From the NCBI GenBank assembly GCA_037384225.1, contig JARROD010000103.1:1-17528 (forward strand): a stretch of 17,528 bases of DNA, read 5' to 3'. A program made the position numbers and the translations under genes. The DNA comes from JARROD01 sp037384225. Its GTDB lineage: Bacteria; Pseudomonadota; Gammaproteobacteria; Pseudomonadales; Cellvibrionaceae. The notes under the pieces are model-generated. The model was not told the origin of the DNA. It saw nothing but the letters and a program-made list of their open reading frames with translations, and searched no databases. Every line of letters begins with the position of its first letter. The stretch's first letter is position 1. Shown one piece after another: positions 1 through 8,809 of the stretch.

Positions 1-2660
1 TACTGGAGGAAGTCAAGGTTGTGGGTCTTCGCCAAAGCATGAAGAAGGCTCAACAAATCAAGATGGAATCCGATTCCATTGTCGATGCTATCGTCGCTGA
101 GGATATCGGTAAACTGCCTGATTTAACCGCTGCCGAGAGTCTTGCGCGTATTACCGGTGTTCAGGTAACCCGCTTCAACGATGAAGCCAACTCCGTTATT
201 ATCCGTGGCTTGCCTGATGTGACAACGACCTACAATGGCCGAGAATTTTTTACCGCGGAAAACCGCCGCGCGGCATTGCAGGATTTCCCTTCCCAAGCGC
301 TGGCGGGCATTGAGGTCTACAAGTCCGGAACCGCAGATCTGATCGAGCCGGGACTCGCTGGTCTTGTCAATGTACGCACACGGCGCCCCTTCGACTTTGA
401 TGGTCAAAAAATCGCCGGTGGTGTTCACTATGGCTACAACGATCAAAGTGAAAAATCCTCCCCCAACGGCAATATTCTCTATTCAAACCGATGGCAAACC
501 AGTATAGGTGACGTGGGTATTCTCGCCAACGCGACCTATGCCCAGTCAAAATATTATAACGGTGTACGTTATAACACGACCTGGTTCCCAGATGCACAAC
601 CCCATTGGAACATTGAGGAACCTTATAGCGAAGGCGGTTTCGTTTTACCGGCCAGAGTTGGTCTCTACAACGAGTCCGGCGATCGCTGGCGCCCCTCAGG
701 TAACATAGCCCTGCAATGGCGACCAAATAACGAGTTAGAGGTCTACTTTGATGGTATCTTTCAAGGCTATCGCGGTAGCAAGACCAGGGATAATTTCTGG
801 TTTCACCTGACTGAATTTGACCGGATATACGAAACCGGAGACGTCAACCTTTCGAATATCACTATGGTTCCGGGAACCAACGATACTCAAGCCGCGAGTC
901 TTACTAAAAGCGGCGGCCATCCACCGGAAGCCTATCGTTCGACGGAAAAAGGCCGTACTGATACCTACCAGTACGCGATCGGTGCCAAGTGGGACAATGG
1001 ATTTGTACAAATAGCCACGGACCTGGCCTATACCGATAGCAAATTCTCCGATTATCACTGGAGCTTTGATACTGGACTTTCTTTTTCTCCGACTGTCAAT
1101 GCGAACTTCTTTGGCGACCAGGGCGGTGCTGTCTTCGATTCCCCCGATTGGGACGTAACAGATTTAAGCACCTACGTTGTCCGAGGTTATTTTGAATCGC
1201 GTCATGAGGTAAGCGGCAAAGGTTTGCAGTGGCGTACCGATTTTACCTTTGACACAGGCTGGGGGGATTGGCTGCATACAATACAGACCGGTTTCCGTTA
1301 CAGCGATCGTAATGCTGCCCGTAGAAGCGGGAGCCGATATTCATGGTTTTGGGATCTGGACATCCCGTTCTCGGATCTAACATACCTTGATTATGAGCTT
1401 ACCCATGATCCCTACCGCAGTAGCGCCCAGGGCTTTACCCAATATCTGGCCCCAACGCTCGACAGTATCCAAAATAATAAAGATGCACTGGCCCGATTAG
1501 CCTATGAAAGTGCGCTGGCACGCGATGATAATAATACAGCAGCGCTGTGGGCAAATCCGGAAATCGCCATTGATCCGGCTAGTAACTGGCTTGCCGAAGA
1601 ACAGACTTACGCGATATACCTGCAAACCAAATCCCACTTTGAATTGGGTTCGGTGGGCATAGATCTTTTTGCCGGTGTCAGGGTTGTACAGACCGATTCC
1701 GAAAACCGTGGTACATCAATTGTAAACTTCAATGACCAAAGAAGGCTGGAGAGGCGTACCAGAGATAACAGCTATGTCGACGTGTTACCTAATCTCAGTG
1801 TGAGGGCCATGATAACAGACAAATTGCAATGGCGGGCGGGCGTCACCAAGACGCGCACCAAGCCTGGCTTCGGCGCTTTGAACCCGGCACTGAACATTAC
1901 CCAAGTCGTACAACCGGATGTGATTGATCCAAATGCGCCTCCGTTAGAGTTTGACGCTGTGGGTTCTGGTGGCAACCCGAACCTCGAGCCTCTGACGTCC
2001 GATAACTATGATATGAGCCTGGAGTATTATTTCTCGGATACCGGTTTTGTGAGTGGGGCGGTTTTTTATCGTGACCTCTTTGGTTTTACCGAGAATTACA
2101 CCCGCTTCATTGAAGATCCGGACTACGGTACCGTCAAGTTAAGTACCCCTGAAAACGCAGGGGAAGGTAAGCTCAAGGGCTGGGAGGTGAATGCATCGAC
2201 ATTCTTGGATTATGATTTTGTTCCGGAATTTCTGAAACCCTTCGGTGTCTCGGCAAACCTTACCAAATTGGAAGGCAAAAACCGACTTCCCGACGGAGAC
2301 GGCAACTTTGGTGATTTTGTCGATATTCAGGGCATCTCAAGATACACTTATAACGCCGCCGTTTTCTATGAAGACAATCGCTTCTCTGCACGCCTGTCTT
2401 ACAACAATCGTGAGACTTGGGTGAACTGGTATGGCGATACTTCTCAGGGAAAATTCGCGGGCAACAAAACGCGTACCAGGGATCGTCTCGACTTTTCCTC
2501 CAGCTATGACGTGAACGACAATTTTTCGATTTATGCCGACGTTGCTAATATTTTGGCGAAACCCTTCCGTAATTTCACCGTTATTGAAGGGCTTCAATAT
2601 ACTCAAGATGTTCGCGACGAAGGCCGTTATTTCGGTGTGGGGCTCCGTTACAGTTACTAA
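1..2660 (+). CDS. TonB-dependent receptor, 5'-truncated by window edge
   Basis: Outer-membrane active transporter that imports a ligand with energy from TonB-ExbBD. The reading frame is already open at base 3 and the first visible residues, LEEVKVVG, look like a TonB box, so the true start and signal peptide lie upstream. The GTG at 21 is internal, not a start. The plug domain follows at once (residues such as SIVDAIVAEDIGKLPD, then ARITGVQVTR), with a long beta-barrel of about 700 residues ending in GVGLRYSY, an aromatic C-terminus as expected for BAM-assembled barrels. The plug wording resembles the Xanthomonas/Caulobacter-type receptor class (TIGR01782-like), often tied to plant or algal glycan uptake. 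The ligand cannot be read from the sequence. A strong terminator follows, so this is the last gene of its transcript. Confidence 0.93.
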   Translation, partial: LEEVKVVGLRQSMKKAQQIKMESDSIVDAIVAEDIGKLPDLTAAESLARITGVQVTRFNDEANSVIIRGLPDVTTTYNGREFFTAENRRAALQDFPSQALAGIEVYKSGTADLIEPGLAGLVNVRTRRPFDFDGQKIAGGVHYGYNDQSEKSSPNGNILYSNRWQTSIGDVGILANATYAQSKYYNGVRYNTTWFPDAQPHWNIEEPYSEGGFVLPARVGLYNESGDRWRPSGNIALQWRPNNELEVYFDGIFQGYRGSKTRDNFWFHLTEFDRIYETGDVNLSNITMVPGTNDTQAASLTKSGGHPPEAYRSTEKGRTDTYQYAIGAKWDNGFVQIATDLAYTDSKFSDYHWSFDTGLSFSPTVNANFFGDQGGAVFDSPDWDVTDLSTYVVRGYFESRHEVSGKGLQWRTDFTFDTGWGDWLHTIQTGFRYSDRNAARRSGSRYSWFWDLDIPFSDLTYLDYELTHDPYRSSAQGFTQYLAPTLDSIQNNKDALARLAYESALARDDNNTAALWANPEIAIDPASNWLAEEQTYAIYLQTKSHFELGSVGIDLFAGVRVVQTDSENRGTSIVNFNDQRRLERRTRDNSYVDVLPNLSVRAMITDKLQWRAGVTKTRTKPGFGALNPALNITQVVQPDVIDPNAPPLEFDAVGSGGNPNLEPLTSDNYDMSLEYYFSDTGFVSGAVFYRDLFGFTENYTRFIEDPDYGTVKLSTPENAGEGKLKGWEVNASTFLDYDFVPEFLKPFGVSANLTKLEGKNRLPDGDGNFGDFVDIQGISRYTYNAAVFYEDNRFSARLSYNNRETWVNWYGDTSQGKFAGNKTRTRDRLDFSSSYDVNDNFSIYADVANILAKPFRNFTVIEGLQYTQDVRDEGRYFGVGLRYSY

Positions 2661-2708
2661 ACCGCGTCCTTTTTACCGGCGGCCAGGAGGCCGTCGCTTT
2701 CCCAAGCG

Positions 2709-2733
2709 CCCCGCTTTTTGCGGGGTTTTTCTT
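2709..2733 (+). terminator. Rho-independent terminator of the first TonB receptor
   Basis: A perfect 6-bp GC stem, CCCCGC (2709-2714) and GCGGGG (2720-2725), encloses a TTTTT loop and is followed by a run of T residues. It lies about 50 bp after the stop codon of the upstream receptor gene. Confidence 0.85.
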
Positions 2734-2838
2734 TATATCCAAGAAGAGTTTACCCTATCGTTGCATAAATTTTCGAGCTCAGGACAATCGCACTATGACT
2801 AATAATTCACTTTAAGCAAGGTGATGAATCCGCTTGTA

Positions 2839-2859
2839 TAGGCAGCTTCCAGCTGCCTA
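2839..2859. repeat. Perfect 9-bp inverted repeat (hairpin)
   Basis: TAGGCAGCT, a TCC loop, then AGCTGCCTA: a perfect stem with a tight loop and no T-tract after it. It could be an RNA hairpin, a backup terminator or a protein-binding palindrome. No other copy was noticed in the window. Confidence 0.55.
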
Positions 2860-2970
2860 GGTGTTGAAAGGAATCTTGGCATTGATTGTGTAACACCGCG
2901 TTCTTGAGACTGCGATGGCACATCCGGCTTAGCATCAATGGGTCGTCGTGATAGAATACACGCCAGCAGC

Positions 2971-3000
2971 TATACCTAAATCTCAAACGCTTTGGGTATA
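2971..3000 (+). repeat. 30-bp dispersed palindromic repeat, copy 1
   Basis: Begins TATACCTAAATCTC and ends GCTTTGGGTATA. The arms pair over 12 positions with one T-G wobble and one mismatch around a 6-nt loop (TCAAAC). It is identical to the copy at 8659 and is the perfect reverse complement of the copy at 17412. It lies 27 bp before the ATG of the flavoprotein gene. Confidence 0.9.
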
Positions 3001-3027
3001 AAATCCACTCCAGAGTATTAAATCGAC

Positions 3028-4203
3028 ATGCACTACGACAGCATTATCATTGGCGGCGGTGCCGCCGGTTTAATGTGTGCGGCTACGGCCGGATATCGCG
3101 ACCGCAAGGTCATGATATTGGATCACGCCAATAAGGTGGGCAAAAAAATTCTTATGTCCGGGGGCGGACGCTGTAATTTTACCAATTTCAATATCGCGCC
3201 CAATAACTACCTTTCGGCAAATAACCACTTTTGCAAGTCCGCGCTTAGCCGTTACACCCCGGCGGATTTTATTGAATTGGTGGAGCGCTATGGCATCGCC
3301 TATCACGAAAAGGCCCTGGGCCAGTTATTTTGCGATAACAAAGCCAGCGATATTCTCAATTTACTGTTGAGTGAGTGTGAATACGCAGGTGTCACCATTC
3401 ATACCCAATGTGAAATTTTTGTCGTCAGTAAAACGGCGCAGGGGTTTGATTTGCAAACCACACTGGGAGATTTTACCTGCGAATCATTGGTGGTGGCCAC
3501 TGGTGGCCTATCAATTCCCACCCTGGGTGCCACCGGCAAAGGTTACGATCTGGCGCGGCAGTTCGGACTCAAATGTACGGCCACGCAAGCCTCGCTGGTG
3601 CCTTTCACCATCACCGATAAGTGGGCGCCGGTCATCAGTGACCTATCCGGTTTATCTTTGGAGGTAAGGGTAACCTGTAACAAACAGCAGTTTCGCGAAC
3701 CGTTGCTGTTTACACACCGCGGCCTGAGTGGTCCGGCCGTATTGCAGATTTCCAACTACTGGCATAGCGGCGATACCATTGCGGTGGATTTTTACCCGGC
3801 CGGTAATCTGCTGGAGTTGATGCAGCAGTGGCGCGCGCAGGGCAATAAGAGCGAACTGAAAAACCTGCTGGCCACCGTTTTGCCCAAACGCTTTGCCAAG
3901 GCATGGCTGGAGCAGAGTGTGGGCAATAAGCCTTTGCACCAGTACAACGACAAAGAACTGACCCGGATCGTCCAGCATTTTCACCAATGGACCATTACCC
4001 CCTCCAGTACCGAGGGTTATCGCACAGCCGAAGTGACCCGCGGCGGAGTCGATACTGACGAAGTTTCGTCCAAAACCTTTGAAGCCAAAAAGGTAGCGGG
4101 TTTGTATTTTGTGGGCGAGGTGCTCGATGTCACCGGCTGGCTCGGCGGCTTTAATTTCCAGTGGGCCTGGGCCAGCGGCTATTGCGCCGGCCAATATGTG
4201 TAG
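3028..4203 (+). CDS. HI0933/YhiN-family NAD(P)/FAD-dependent oxidoreductase
   Basis: Predicted cytosolic flavoprotein of 391 residues, the usual length for the HI0933 (TIGR00275; YhiN/BaiN-like) family. The N-terminus has the dinucleotide-binding Rossmann motif IIGGGAAGL (residues 7-15), then the family signature GKKILMSGGGRCNFTN (38-53). The C-terminus has the matching FAD-binding block DVTGWLGGFNFQWAWASG. Family members bind FAD; the physiological substrate of most is unknown, although one clostridial member is linked to bile-acid reduction. The ATG at 3028 places the Rossmann strand at residue 5, as is typical; no strong ribosome site is visible. It stands alone between two terminated or spaced TonB-receptor genes, with the 30-bp repeat just upstream, so there is no functional link to the receptors in the sequence. 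Confidence 0.9.
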   Translation: MHYDSIIIGGGAAGLMCAATAGYRDRKVMILDHANKVGKKILMSGGGRCNFTNFNIAPNNYLSANNHFCKSALSRYTPADFIELVERYGIAYHEKALGQLFCDNKASDILNLLLSECEYAGVTIHTQCEIFVVSKTAQGFDLQTTLGDFTCESLVVATGGLSIPTLGATGKGYDLARQFGLKCTATQASLVPFTITDKWAPVISDLSGLSLEVRVTCNKQQFREPLLFTHRGLSGPAVLQISNYWHSGDTIAVDFYPAGNLLELMQQWRAQGNKSELKNLLATVLPKRFAKAWLEQSVGNKPLHQYNDKELTRIVQHFHQWTITPSSTEGYRTAEVTRGGVDTDEVSSKTFEAKKVAGLYFVGEVLDVTGWLGGFNFQWAWASGYCAGQYV

Positions 4204-4286
4204 CGCCCCACGGGCTCTAAGTTGTCAGCCGGACACCGCCCCTTGCGTCTCTGTATTTATTTCGTGCACGACCCTTAGCTTGTATG

Positions 4287-4304
4287 GGAAACGTCCTGGT
4301 TTCC
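4287..4304. promoter_or_regulatory. Small inverted repeat in TonB receptor leader
   Basis: GGAAAC and GTTTCC arms (6 bp, perfect) flank a 6-nt spacer, 32 bp before the receptor ATG and just before its ribosome site. It could be an operator half-site pair or a leader hairpin. Short enough to arise by chance. Confidence 0.25.
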
Positions 4305-4336
4305 TTCAAGTTTGTTACCTCAGGAGTAAAATAAAA

Positions 4337-7183
4337 ATGAAAAAAATCAGTTTCAAAAACAACCGTTTGCGGCATGCTCTTGCTCAGATGAAATACGCTG
4401 GCTGGACATCCTCGGTGTCGATTGCGGCATTGTTGTCAGTCAATGTGGCCATGGCCGAAGATGAAGACGAAGATCAGCCCAGTCTGGAAACCATTGAGGT
4501 CATCGGCACCTTTTCCGGCGGCCTCGACCGCTCACTGGACGTGAAACGCGATCAAGAAACCATCGCCGACGCCGTGGTGGCAGGCGATATAGGCAAGCTG
4601 CCGGCAGTGAACGTCGCGGAAGCCCTGCAGCGTGTGCCAGGAGTGACCGTTGTGCGGGAAGCGGGGGAAGGGCAGTTTATCAGTGTGCGAGGCCTGGGGC
4701 CGAATTTCCAAGCGGTGACGCTCAACGGCATGCCGCTGGCTTACAACGAAAATATCCGCACTTCCGGTCAATCGGGCCGACAATTCCGCTTCCGCGTACT
4801 GCCTGCGGATTTGATCGACGGCATCGTGATAACCAAGGCGCCGTCGGCGAATATGATGGAAGGCGGGATTGGTTCCAATGTCGACATTCGCACCCTGAAC
4901 CCGCTGGATCGCGATAACTTTTTCTCCGCCACGATCGAAACCAACTTTGAAGAGCATAGTGATACCTTGTCTCCGAAGGGCTCCCTCGCCACTGGCTGGC
5001 AAAATTCGTCCGGCACATTTGGGGTTATGGGCGGTGTTTCATACCAGCAACGCGAAGTGCAGTTTGAGCGTTTTGGCAACGGCTGGGGCACACTGGGGGA
5101 CGATGAGGATACCGTCGCCAGTTTGGGCGACAATACTTTTTTGGTGGGCGTTACGGTTCCAGGTGACTTTCAAACCACCCTCGAGCAGGAAAAGCGCGAT
5201 CGCATGAGTGCTGTGGGGGGGCTGCAGTGGATTGCGTCCGACAACCTTGAACTGGATATGGACCTGCTGTATTCGCAATTCAATAATGAGATTGCCGAAC
5301 GCCGTCTGACCTACCAAACCTTCGGCTACTGGGATAACCTCAATCCCGACACCGCGGTCATTGAAAATGGACGCCTGCTCGCTGGCACACTCAACGGTGC
5401 GCGCATTCGCAACACCACGGAATTTTCCGATCAGGCTCACGAAAATATCATCTTAATCTCCAGCCTCAAATACTCCGTGGCGGGTTGGGAGTTGGAACCC
5501 AAGCTCAGTTTTTCCCGCGCCACTTCGGACCTGGAAACTCCGCTGCAGCGTATCGAATACCGCACCGAGTCCGGCGTTGGCAACACCACCTTTGATCTCG
5601 GCGGCAATGCGGTGAGCGAGGGTCGCGTCCGCACCCTGTTTAGCGATCTGGACTTGAGCAACCCGGCGACCGTGCCCTTCCGCCGCTACCGCATTAGGCC
5701 AATGAATTCCGAGGATGAGGACACGACCTTCAGATTCGATGCCACTCGCGATCTCGATCTGGAATTTTTCGGGCTATCACTGGCAAAACTGCAAGCGGGT
5801 TTTCAGATTTCCGATCGTGCGCGGGACTACCAGCGCCGCGACCGCAGTACCACCGCGCTGCGCGCCAACCTGGGATTAACCGATGCCTTCAACAACGTGA
5901 TGGTTCCGGGTAACACCTTTGGTCAAATCATCGATAACGGGCAATTGTGGACCAGCGCCGATTGGGATTTGTGGCGCGATTCCTATGTCATTGTGAACGA
6001 GGCCGGCGAAGTTGAATTTGACGGTGTCGAGCCCAGTGCATCGCAACTGGTGCCCAGCGAGGCCGACTTGCGCAATTCCTATGGTGTGGATGAGAATATA
6101 CGGGCCATTTATGCGCGTCTGGATTTCAACTCGGATTTCGATGGTATTCCGGTCAGAGGTAATTTCGGCCTGCGATACGTGGAAACGGAAACGCTGGTGA
6201 AGGGCACCCTTGTCACCGCCGAAGACGATGGCGCCGGCAATGTGAGTGCGGTCGCTGTGCCGCGCACTTCAAACAATACGTATCGCGATTTGTTGCCCAG
6301 CCTCAACCTGAATTTTGAGCTGCGCGATGATGTCTTGATGCGAATAGCCGTCGGTCGCACCATGACGCGCCCCTCCCTGTCCGAGCTGCGCGACGTGGTG
6401 GTGCCCAACAGCGGCACCGTGTCCGATATTTACAACCTGGGGGAGGCCGCGCTTGAGGACTCCGGTCTGATTTTTACGGCCGCCGGCGGGAATCCCTTTC
6501 TGAAACCGTACAGCTCCTGGAACGTGGATATGTCACTGGAGTGGTATTTCGACGAGTTCGGCGCGTTCTCGATGGCGGGCTTTTATAAAAATGTCAGCGA
6601 TTATATCTCGGCGGATTTTGAGACACGTACCCTGCCTTTCGCAGTGAACGACGGTTCGACCCTGCCGGTAGATATTGTCGTCAGTTCGCCAGCCAACATC
6701 GGTGATGTGGTGATTTCGGGCATGGAGTTCGGCTTTACCAAAAAAATTGGCATGGGCCTGGGCATCGCCGCCACGGCAACCTTCGCCACTTCCAAACTGG
6801 AGTTGGACAAGTCGGATGTCGGGGTGCAGACCGCCGGGATCCAGGGGATTTCAGATCAGAGCTACTCCATTTCGCCCTTCTACGAGTACGGGCCCTTTGA
6901 AATGAACCTGAGTTATACCTGGCGCAGCGATTACCTCACCGATGCCGGCGTGGTGGTTACATCCCGTCCCACGGAAGAAGACGTCACGGCGTTTTATCAA
7001 AAGAGCTACGGTACTCTGGACATGGGCGCCAGCTTCAACTTCAACGACAACTACAGTATGTTCATGCAGGCGGTGAATATACTGGATAACCACGCCACCA
7101 CTTACGTTCAGACTGAAGCGCAGGTCCATCAGATTCACTTCTATGGTCGCACGATCAACCTTGGTTTCCGCGCCAAGTTTTAG
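4337..7183 (+). CDS. TonB-dependent receptor, complete
   Basis: Outer-membrane TonB-dependent transporter of 948 residues. The ATG at 4337 is preferred over the longer upstream frame because it has an AGGAG ribosome site at 4322-4326 and opens a proper signal peptide (MKKISFKNNR..., hydrophobic SSVSIAALLSVNVAMA, cleavage before EDED). A TonB-box-like stretch, LETIEVIG, follows, then the plug domain (GDIGKLPAVNVAEALQRVPG, VRGLGPNFQAVTLNG, IVITKAPSANMMEGGIG) and a long barrel ending in LGFRAKF with a terminal Phe. It is of the same Xanthomonas/Caulobacter-type class as the receptor at the window start, yet clearly diverged from it, so the two probably take different ligands. The plug family suggests oligosaccharide or other organic substrates; no Fur-like site is visible upstream. 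It appears to be transcribed alone. Confidence 0.95.
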   Translation: MKKISFKNNRLRHALAQMKYAGWTSSVSIAALLSVNVAMAEDEDEDQPSLETIEVIGTFSGGLDRSLDVKRDQETIADAVVAGDIGKLPAVNVAEALQRVPGVTVVREAGEGQFISVRGLGPNFQAVTLNGMPLAYNENIRTSGQSGRQFRFRVLPADLIDGIVITKAPSANMMEGGIGSNVDIRTLNPLDRDNFFSATIETNFEEHSDTLSPKGSLATGWQNSSGTFGVMGGVSYQQREVQFERFGNGWGTLGDDEDTVASLGDNTFLVGVTVPGDFQTTLEQEKRDRMSAVGGLQWIASDNLELDMDLLYSQFNNEIAERRLTYQTFGYWDNLNPDTAVIENGRLLAGTLNGARIRNTTEFSDQAHENIILISSLKYSVAGWELEPKLSFSRATSDLETPLQRIEYRTESGVGNTTFDLGGNAVSEGRVRTLFSDLDLSNPATVPFRRYRIRPMNSEDEDTTFRFDATRDLDLEFFGLSLAKLQAGFQISDRARDYQRRDRSTTALRANLGLTDAFNNVMVPGNTFGQIIDNGQLWTSADWDLWRDSYVIVNEAGEVEFDGVEPSASQLVPSEADLRNSYGVDENIRAIYARLDFNSDFDGIPVRGNFGLRYVETETLVKGTLVTAEDDGAGNVSAVAVPRTSNNTYRDLLPSLNLNFELRDDVLMRIAVGRTMTRPSLSELRDVVVPNSGTVSDIYNLGEAALEDSGLIFTAAGGNPFLKPYSSWNVDMSLEWYFDEFGAFSMAGFYKNVSDYISADFETRTLPFAVNDGSTLPVDIVVSSPANIGDVVISGMEFGFTKKIGMGLGIAATATFATSKLELDKSDVGVQTAGIQGISDQSYSISPFYEYGPFEMNLSYTWRSDYLTDAGVVVTSRPTEEDVTAFYQKSYGTLDMGASFNFNDNYSMFMQAVNILDNHATTYVQTEAQVHQIHFYGRTINLGFRAKF

Positions 7184-7209
7184 TCCGAACGTCAGCGCGA
7201 GAGTCGCAC

Positions 7210-7227
7210 AAGGGCATGGATGCCCTT
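7210..7227 (+). terminator. Hairpin after TonB receptor, possible terminator
   Basis: AAGGGCAT and ATGCCCTT form a perfect 8-bp stem with a GG loop, 27 bp after the receptor stop codon. There is no true T-run after it, so it could be a factor-assisted terminator, or belong to the neighbouring inverted-repeat element. Confidence 0.45.
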
Positions 7228-7235
7228 TCAGGGTT

Positions 7236-7391
7236 CACGGAATAACTTCCCGTTTTCAGTTTTGAGGCGCCCGCTTGGCTAGGCGCAAAAACTTTAGCCG
7301 TAGCGAGCCTACGTCGAGTTTTTGCAACGACGCCAGGCGGGATGCATCGGAAGCGACTCTCTATAAAACAAAAAGTGAAAGTTATTCCGTG
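7236..7391. mobile_element. MITE-like inverted-repeat element, 156 bp
   Basis: Perfect 13-bp terminal inverted repeats, CACGGAATAACTT (7236-7248) and its complement at 7379-7391, bound a largely self-complementary interior. Inside, GCAAAAACT pairs with AGTTTTTGC and the centre is a CGTAG/CTACG hairpin around 7299-7313. The right arm carries about 18 extra bases. It has no coding capacity. This is the form of a non-autonomous transposable element or a large REP/BIME-like palindrome. No clear target-site duplication is visible. Matching GAGAGTCGC / GCGACTCTC segments (7199-7207, 7353-7361) suggest related sequence may reach further left. Confidence 0.6.
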
Positions 7392-7684
7392 CCCATTCCT
7401 TAGTCCATTTTTGCTTAATAAAGATAGAGATCGCTTCACCGCCGCCCACAATGATGTCGATAATACTTACACCGCTAACTCTCGACTAACGCAATTGCCA
7501 ACACCTTGATTTTTATCACTAATCTATCCGGTCAGTAATTCGATCGTGTTTGATTGCATGTAAATAAAACTGACACGAGTCTGCTCCATTAAATTTAAGC
7601 CTATGATTTTTATAAGAAATTATAATGGCCTATATTATGCGTCCCAAAAGCGCACTGAATCAGAATATGACGAAGGTGATTATT
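7392..7684. other. Intergenic region with no clear gene
   Basis: AT-rich stretch upstream of the PEP-CTERM protein gene. No RNA gene, terminator or convincing promoter is recognised. In-frame ATG codons at 7625, 7637 and 7667 belong to the downstream frame but lack a good ribosome site. Confidence 0.5.
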
Positions 7685-8542
7685 ATGTGCGACATTCGTT
7701 TTTATTTTGGCGTTATTCTAGCGGGGTTGATCACGTCCACTCAAGCAATGCCAGTTCTCCCCGACTTCGATGTGGATAACTTCGATCCAAACGCTTCCAT
7801 TAATAATCCCTATTTTCCCATTCTTGATTTCTCCAATACCTACGTTTACGAAGGGGAGTTCGAGGAGGAAGGTGAAATCGTAACCGAAGGTTTTTCTCTG
7901 ACTAATATCAATATGGGTCCAATGGTTCTGGGGGTCCAGACAACTACTCAACTAGACCGTTCTTATGAAGATGGAGTACTTGTTGAAGAGACACATGATT
8001 ATTACGCGCAAGATGTTCATGGCAACGTTTGGTACATGGGTGAAGATGTAAAAAATTTCATTTATGATGATAATGGAAATCTTATCGAGACAAATAATGA
8101 AGGCGCATGGCTCGCCGGTGTTAATGGCGCGCTACCCGGTTATATTATGCCGGTCGATCTCACCGTGGATTTTGAGTATTTCCAAGAATTCGCGGAAAAT
8201 GATGAAGCGCTGGATGTGGGGCGGATTTTCGCAACCGGTGAATTGATTTCCCTAGAGATAGGTGAATTTCATAACGTACTACGCACCCTCGAGACTAATC
8301 CATTTTTTGAACCAGACTCCCGGGAATTTAAATACTATGTGCCGGGACTAGGGCTTATTTTGATAGAAGAAGGTTTGAACGAGGCACTGGAAGACCCTGA
8401 ACTTGTTGTTGAGCTTGTTGATATAGTGACCGTTCCAGAACCCCCATCAGTTATCCTACTCAGTTTTGGTTTAATGGGACTTTTGCTATTTAAACTCAAG
8501 AAAACTGACCAGGGATACCTGATTTGTAAATTGCCCCGCTGA
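7685..8542 (+). CDS. Secreted PEP-CTERM sorting domain protein
   Basis: Exported protein of about 285 residues. The ATG at 7685 is chosen because it has an AAGGTG ribosome site 6 bp upstream and gives a compact signal peptide (hydrophobic FYFGVILAGLITSTQA); starts at 7625, 7637 or 7667 are possible. The body is acidic, with NNPYFPILDFSNTYVYEGE near the N-terminus, then YAQDVHGNVWYMGED, AGVNGALPGYIMPVD and FKYYVPGLGLILIEEG, motifs I associate with an uncharacterised secreted family. The C-terminus is a PEP-CTERM signal: VPEPP (about residues 250-254), a hydrophobic run, then basic KLKK, followed by 12 unusual extra residues. PEP-CTERM proteins are processed by an exosortase and go to the cell surface or matrix; the exosortase is not in this window. 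Biochemical role unknown. Confidence 0.82.
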   Translation: MCDIRFYFGVILAGLITSTQAMPVLPDFDVDNFDPNASINNPYFPILDFSNTYVYEGEFEEEGEIVTEGFSLTNINMGPMVLGVQTTTQLDRSYEDGVLVEETHDYYAQDVHGNVWYMGEDVKNFIYDDNGNLIETNNEGAWLAGVNGALPGYIMPVDLTVDFEYFQEFAENDEALDVGRIFATGELISLEIGEFHNVLRTLETNPFFEPDSREFKYYVPGLGLILIEEGLNEALEDPELVVELVDIVTVPEPPSVILLSFGLMGLLLFKLKKTDQGYLICKLPR

Positions 8543-8658
8543 GCGTCTGCCAACAAGAAAGCCGTCCAAGCGCTGGGGTTTACAATAGATTTCATAAATG
8601 GACTCAATGCGCCCGAGCGCCGCTCCCGGCCGGTTGCCAATGAGCATTCCCGTTCTTG

Positions 8659-8688
8659 TATACCTAAATCTCAAACGCTTTGGGTATA
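8659..8688 (+). repeat. 30-bp dispersed palindromic repeat, copy 2
   Basis: Identical in all 30 bases to the copy at 2971-3000 and in the same orientation. It lies between the PEP-CTERM gene and the Fur-type promoter region, 121 bp before the next ATG. Confidence 0.9.
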
Positions 8689-8756
8689 TTCACTTATCCC
8701 TATTTTTTTAGAATTAGGTCTCAGTCCTATCTTGAATTTCCATCTCAAGCGTGTAT

Positions 8757-8775
8757 GATAATGATTAGCATTAAT
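8757..8775. promoter_or_regulatory. Fur box upstream of redox operon
   Basis: GATAATGATTAGCATTAAT agrees with the 19-bp Fur consensus (GATAATGATAATCATTATC) at 15 of 19 positions by eye. It sits 34 bp before the ATG of the first operon gene, inside the AT-rich promoter region, where iron-loaded Fur would block transcription. This predicts expression of the genes at 8810-11338 under iron limitation. Confidence 0.75.
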
Positions 8776-8809
8776 ATTATTAATATATCTTGTCTTTTGG
8801 GGACTACTC

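Larger units (their letters stand above)
2734..3027. other. Intergenic region with hairpin and dispersed repeat
   Basis: No convincing gene is visible here. It holds a perfect 9-bp inverted repeat with a 3-nt loop (2839-2859, arms TAGGCAGCT and AGCTGCCTA) and, just before the next gene, one copy of the 30-bp repeat (2971-3000). The promoter of the flavoprotein gene must lie here, but no clear -35/-10 pair can be assigned. Confidence 0.6.

Noticed and set aside
123..726. Minus-strand frames under the first TonB receptor
   Set aside because: They are antisense shadows of a strongly coding receptor gene, with no motifs or ribosome sites.
4109..4336. Upstream extension of the second TonB receptor frame to 4109
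   Set aside because: It overlaps the end of the flavoprotein gene, and the ATG at 4337 has a ribosome site and a proper signal peptide.
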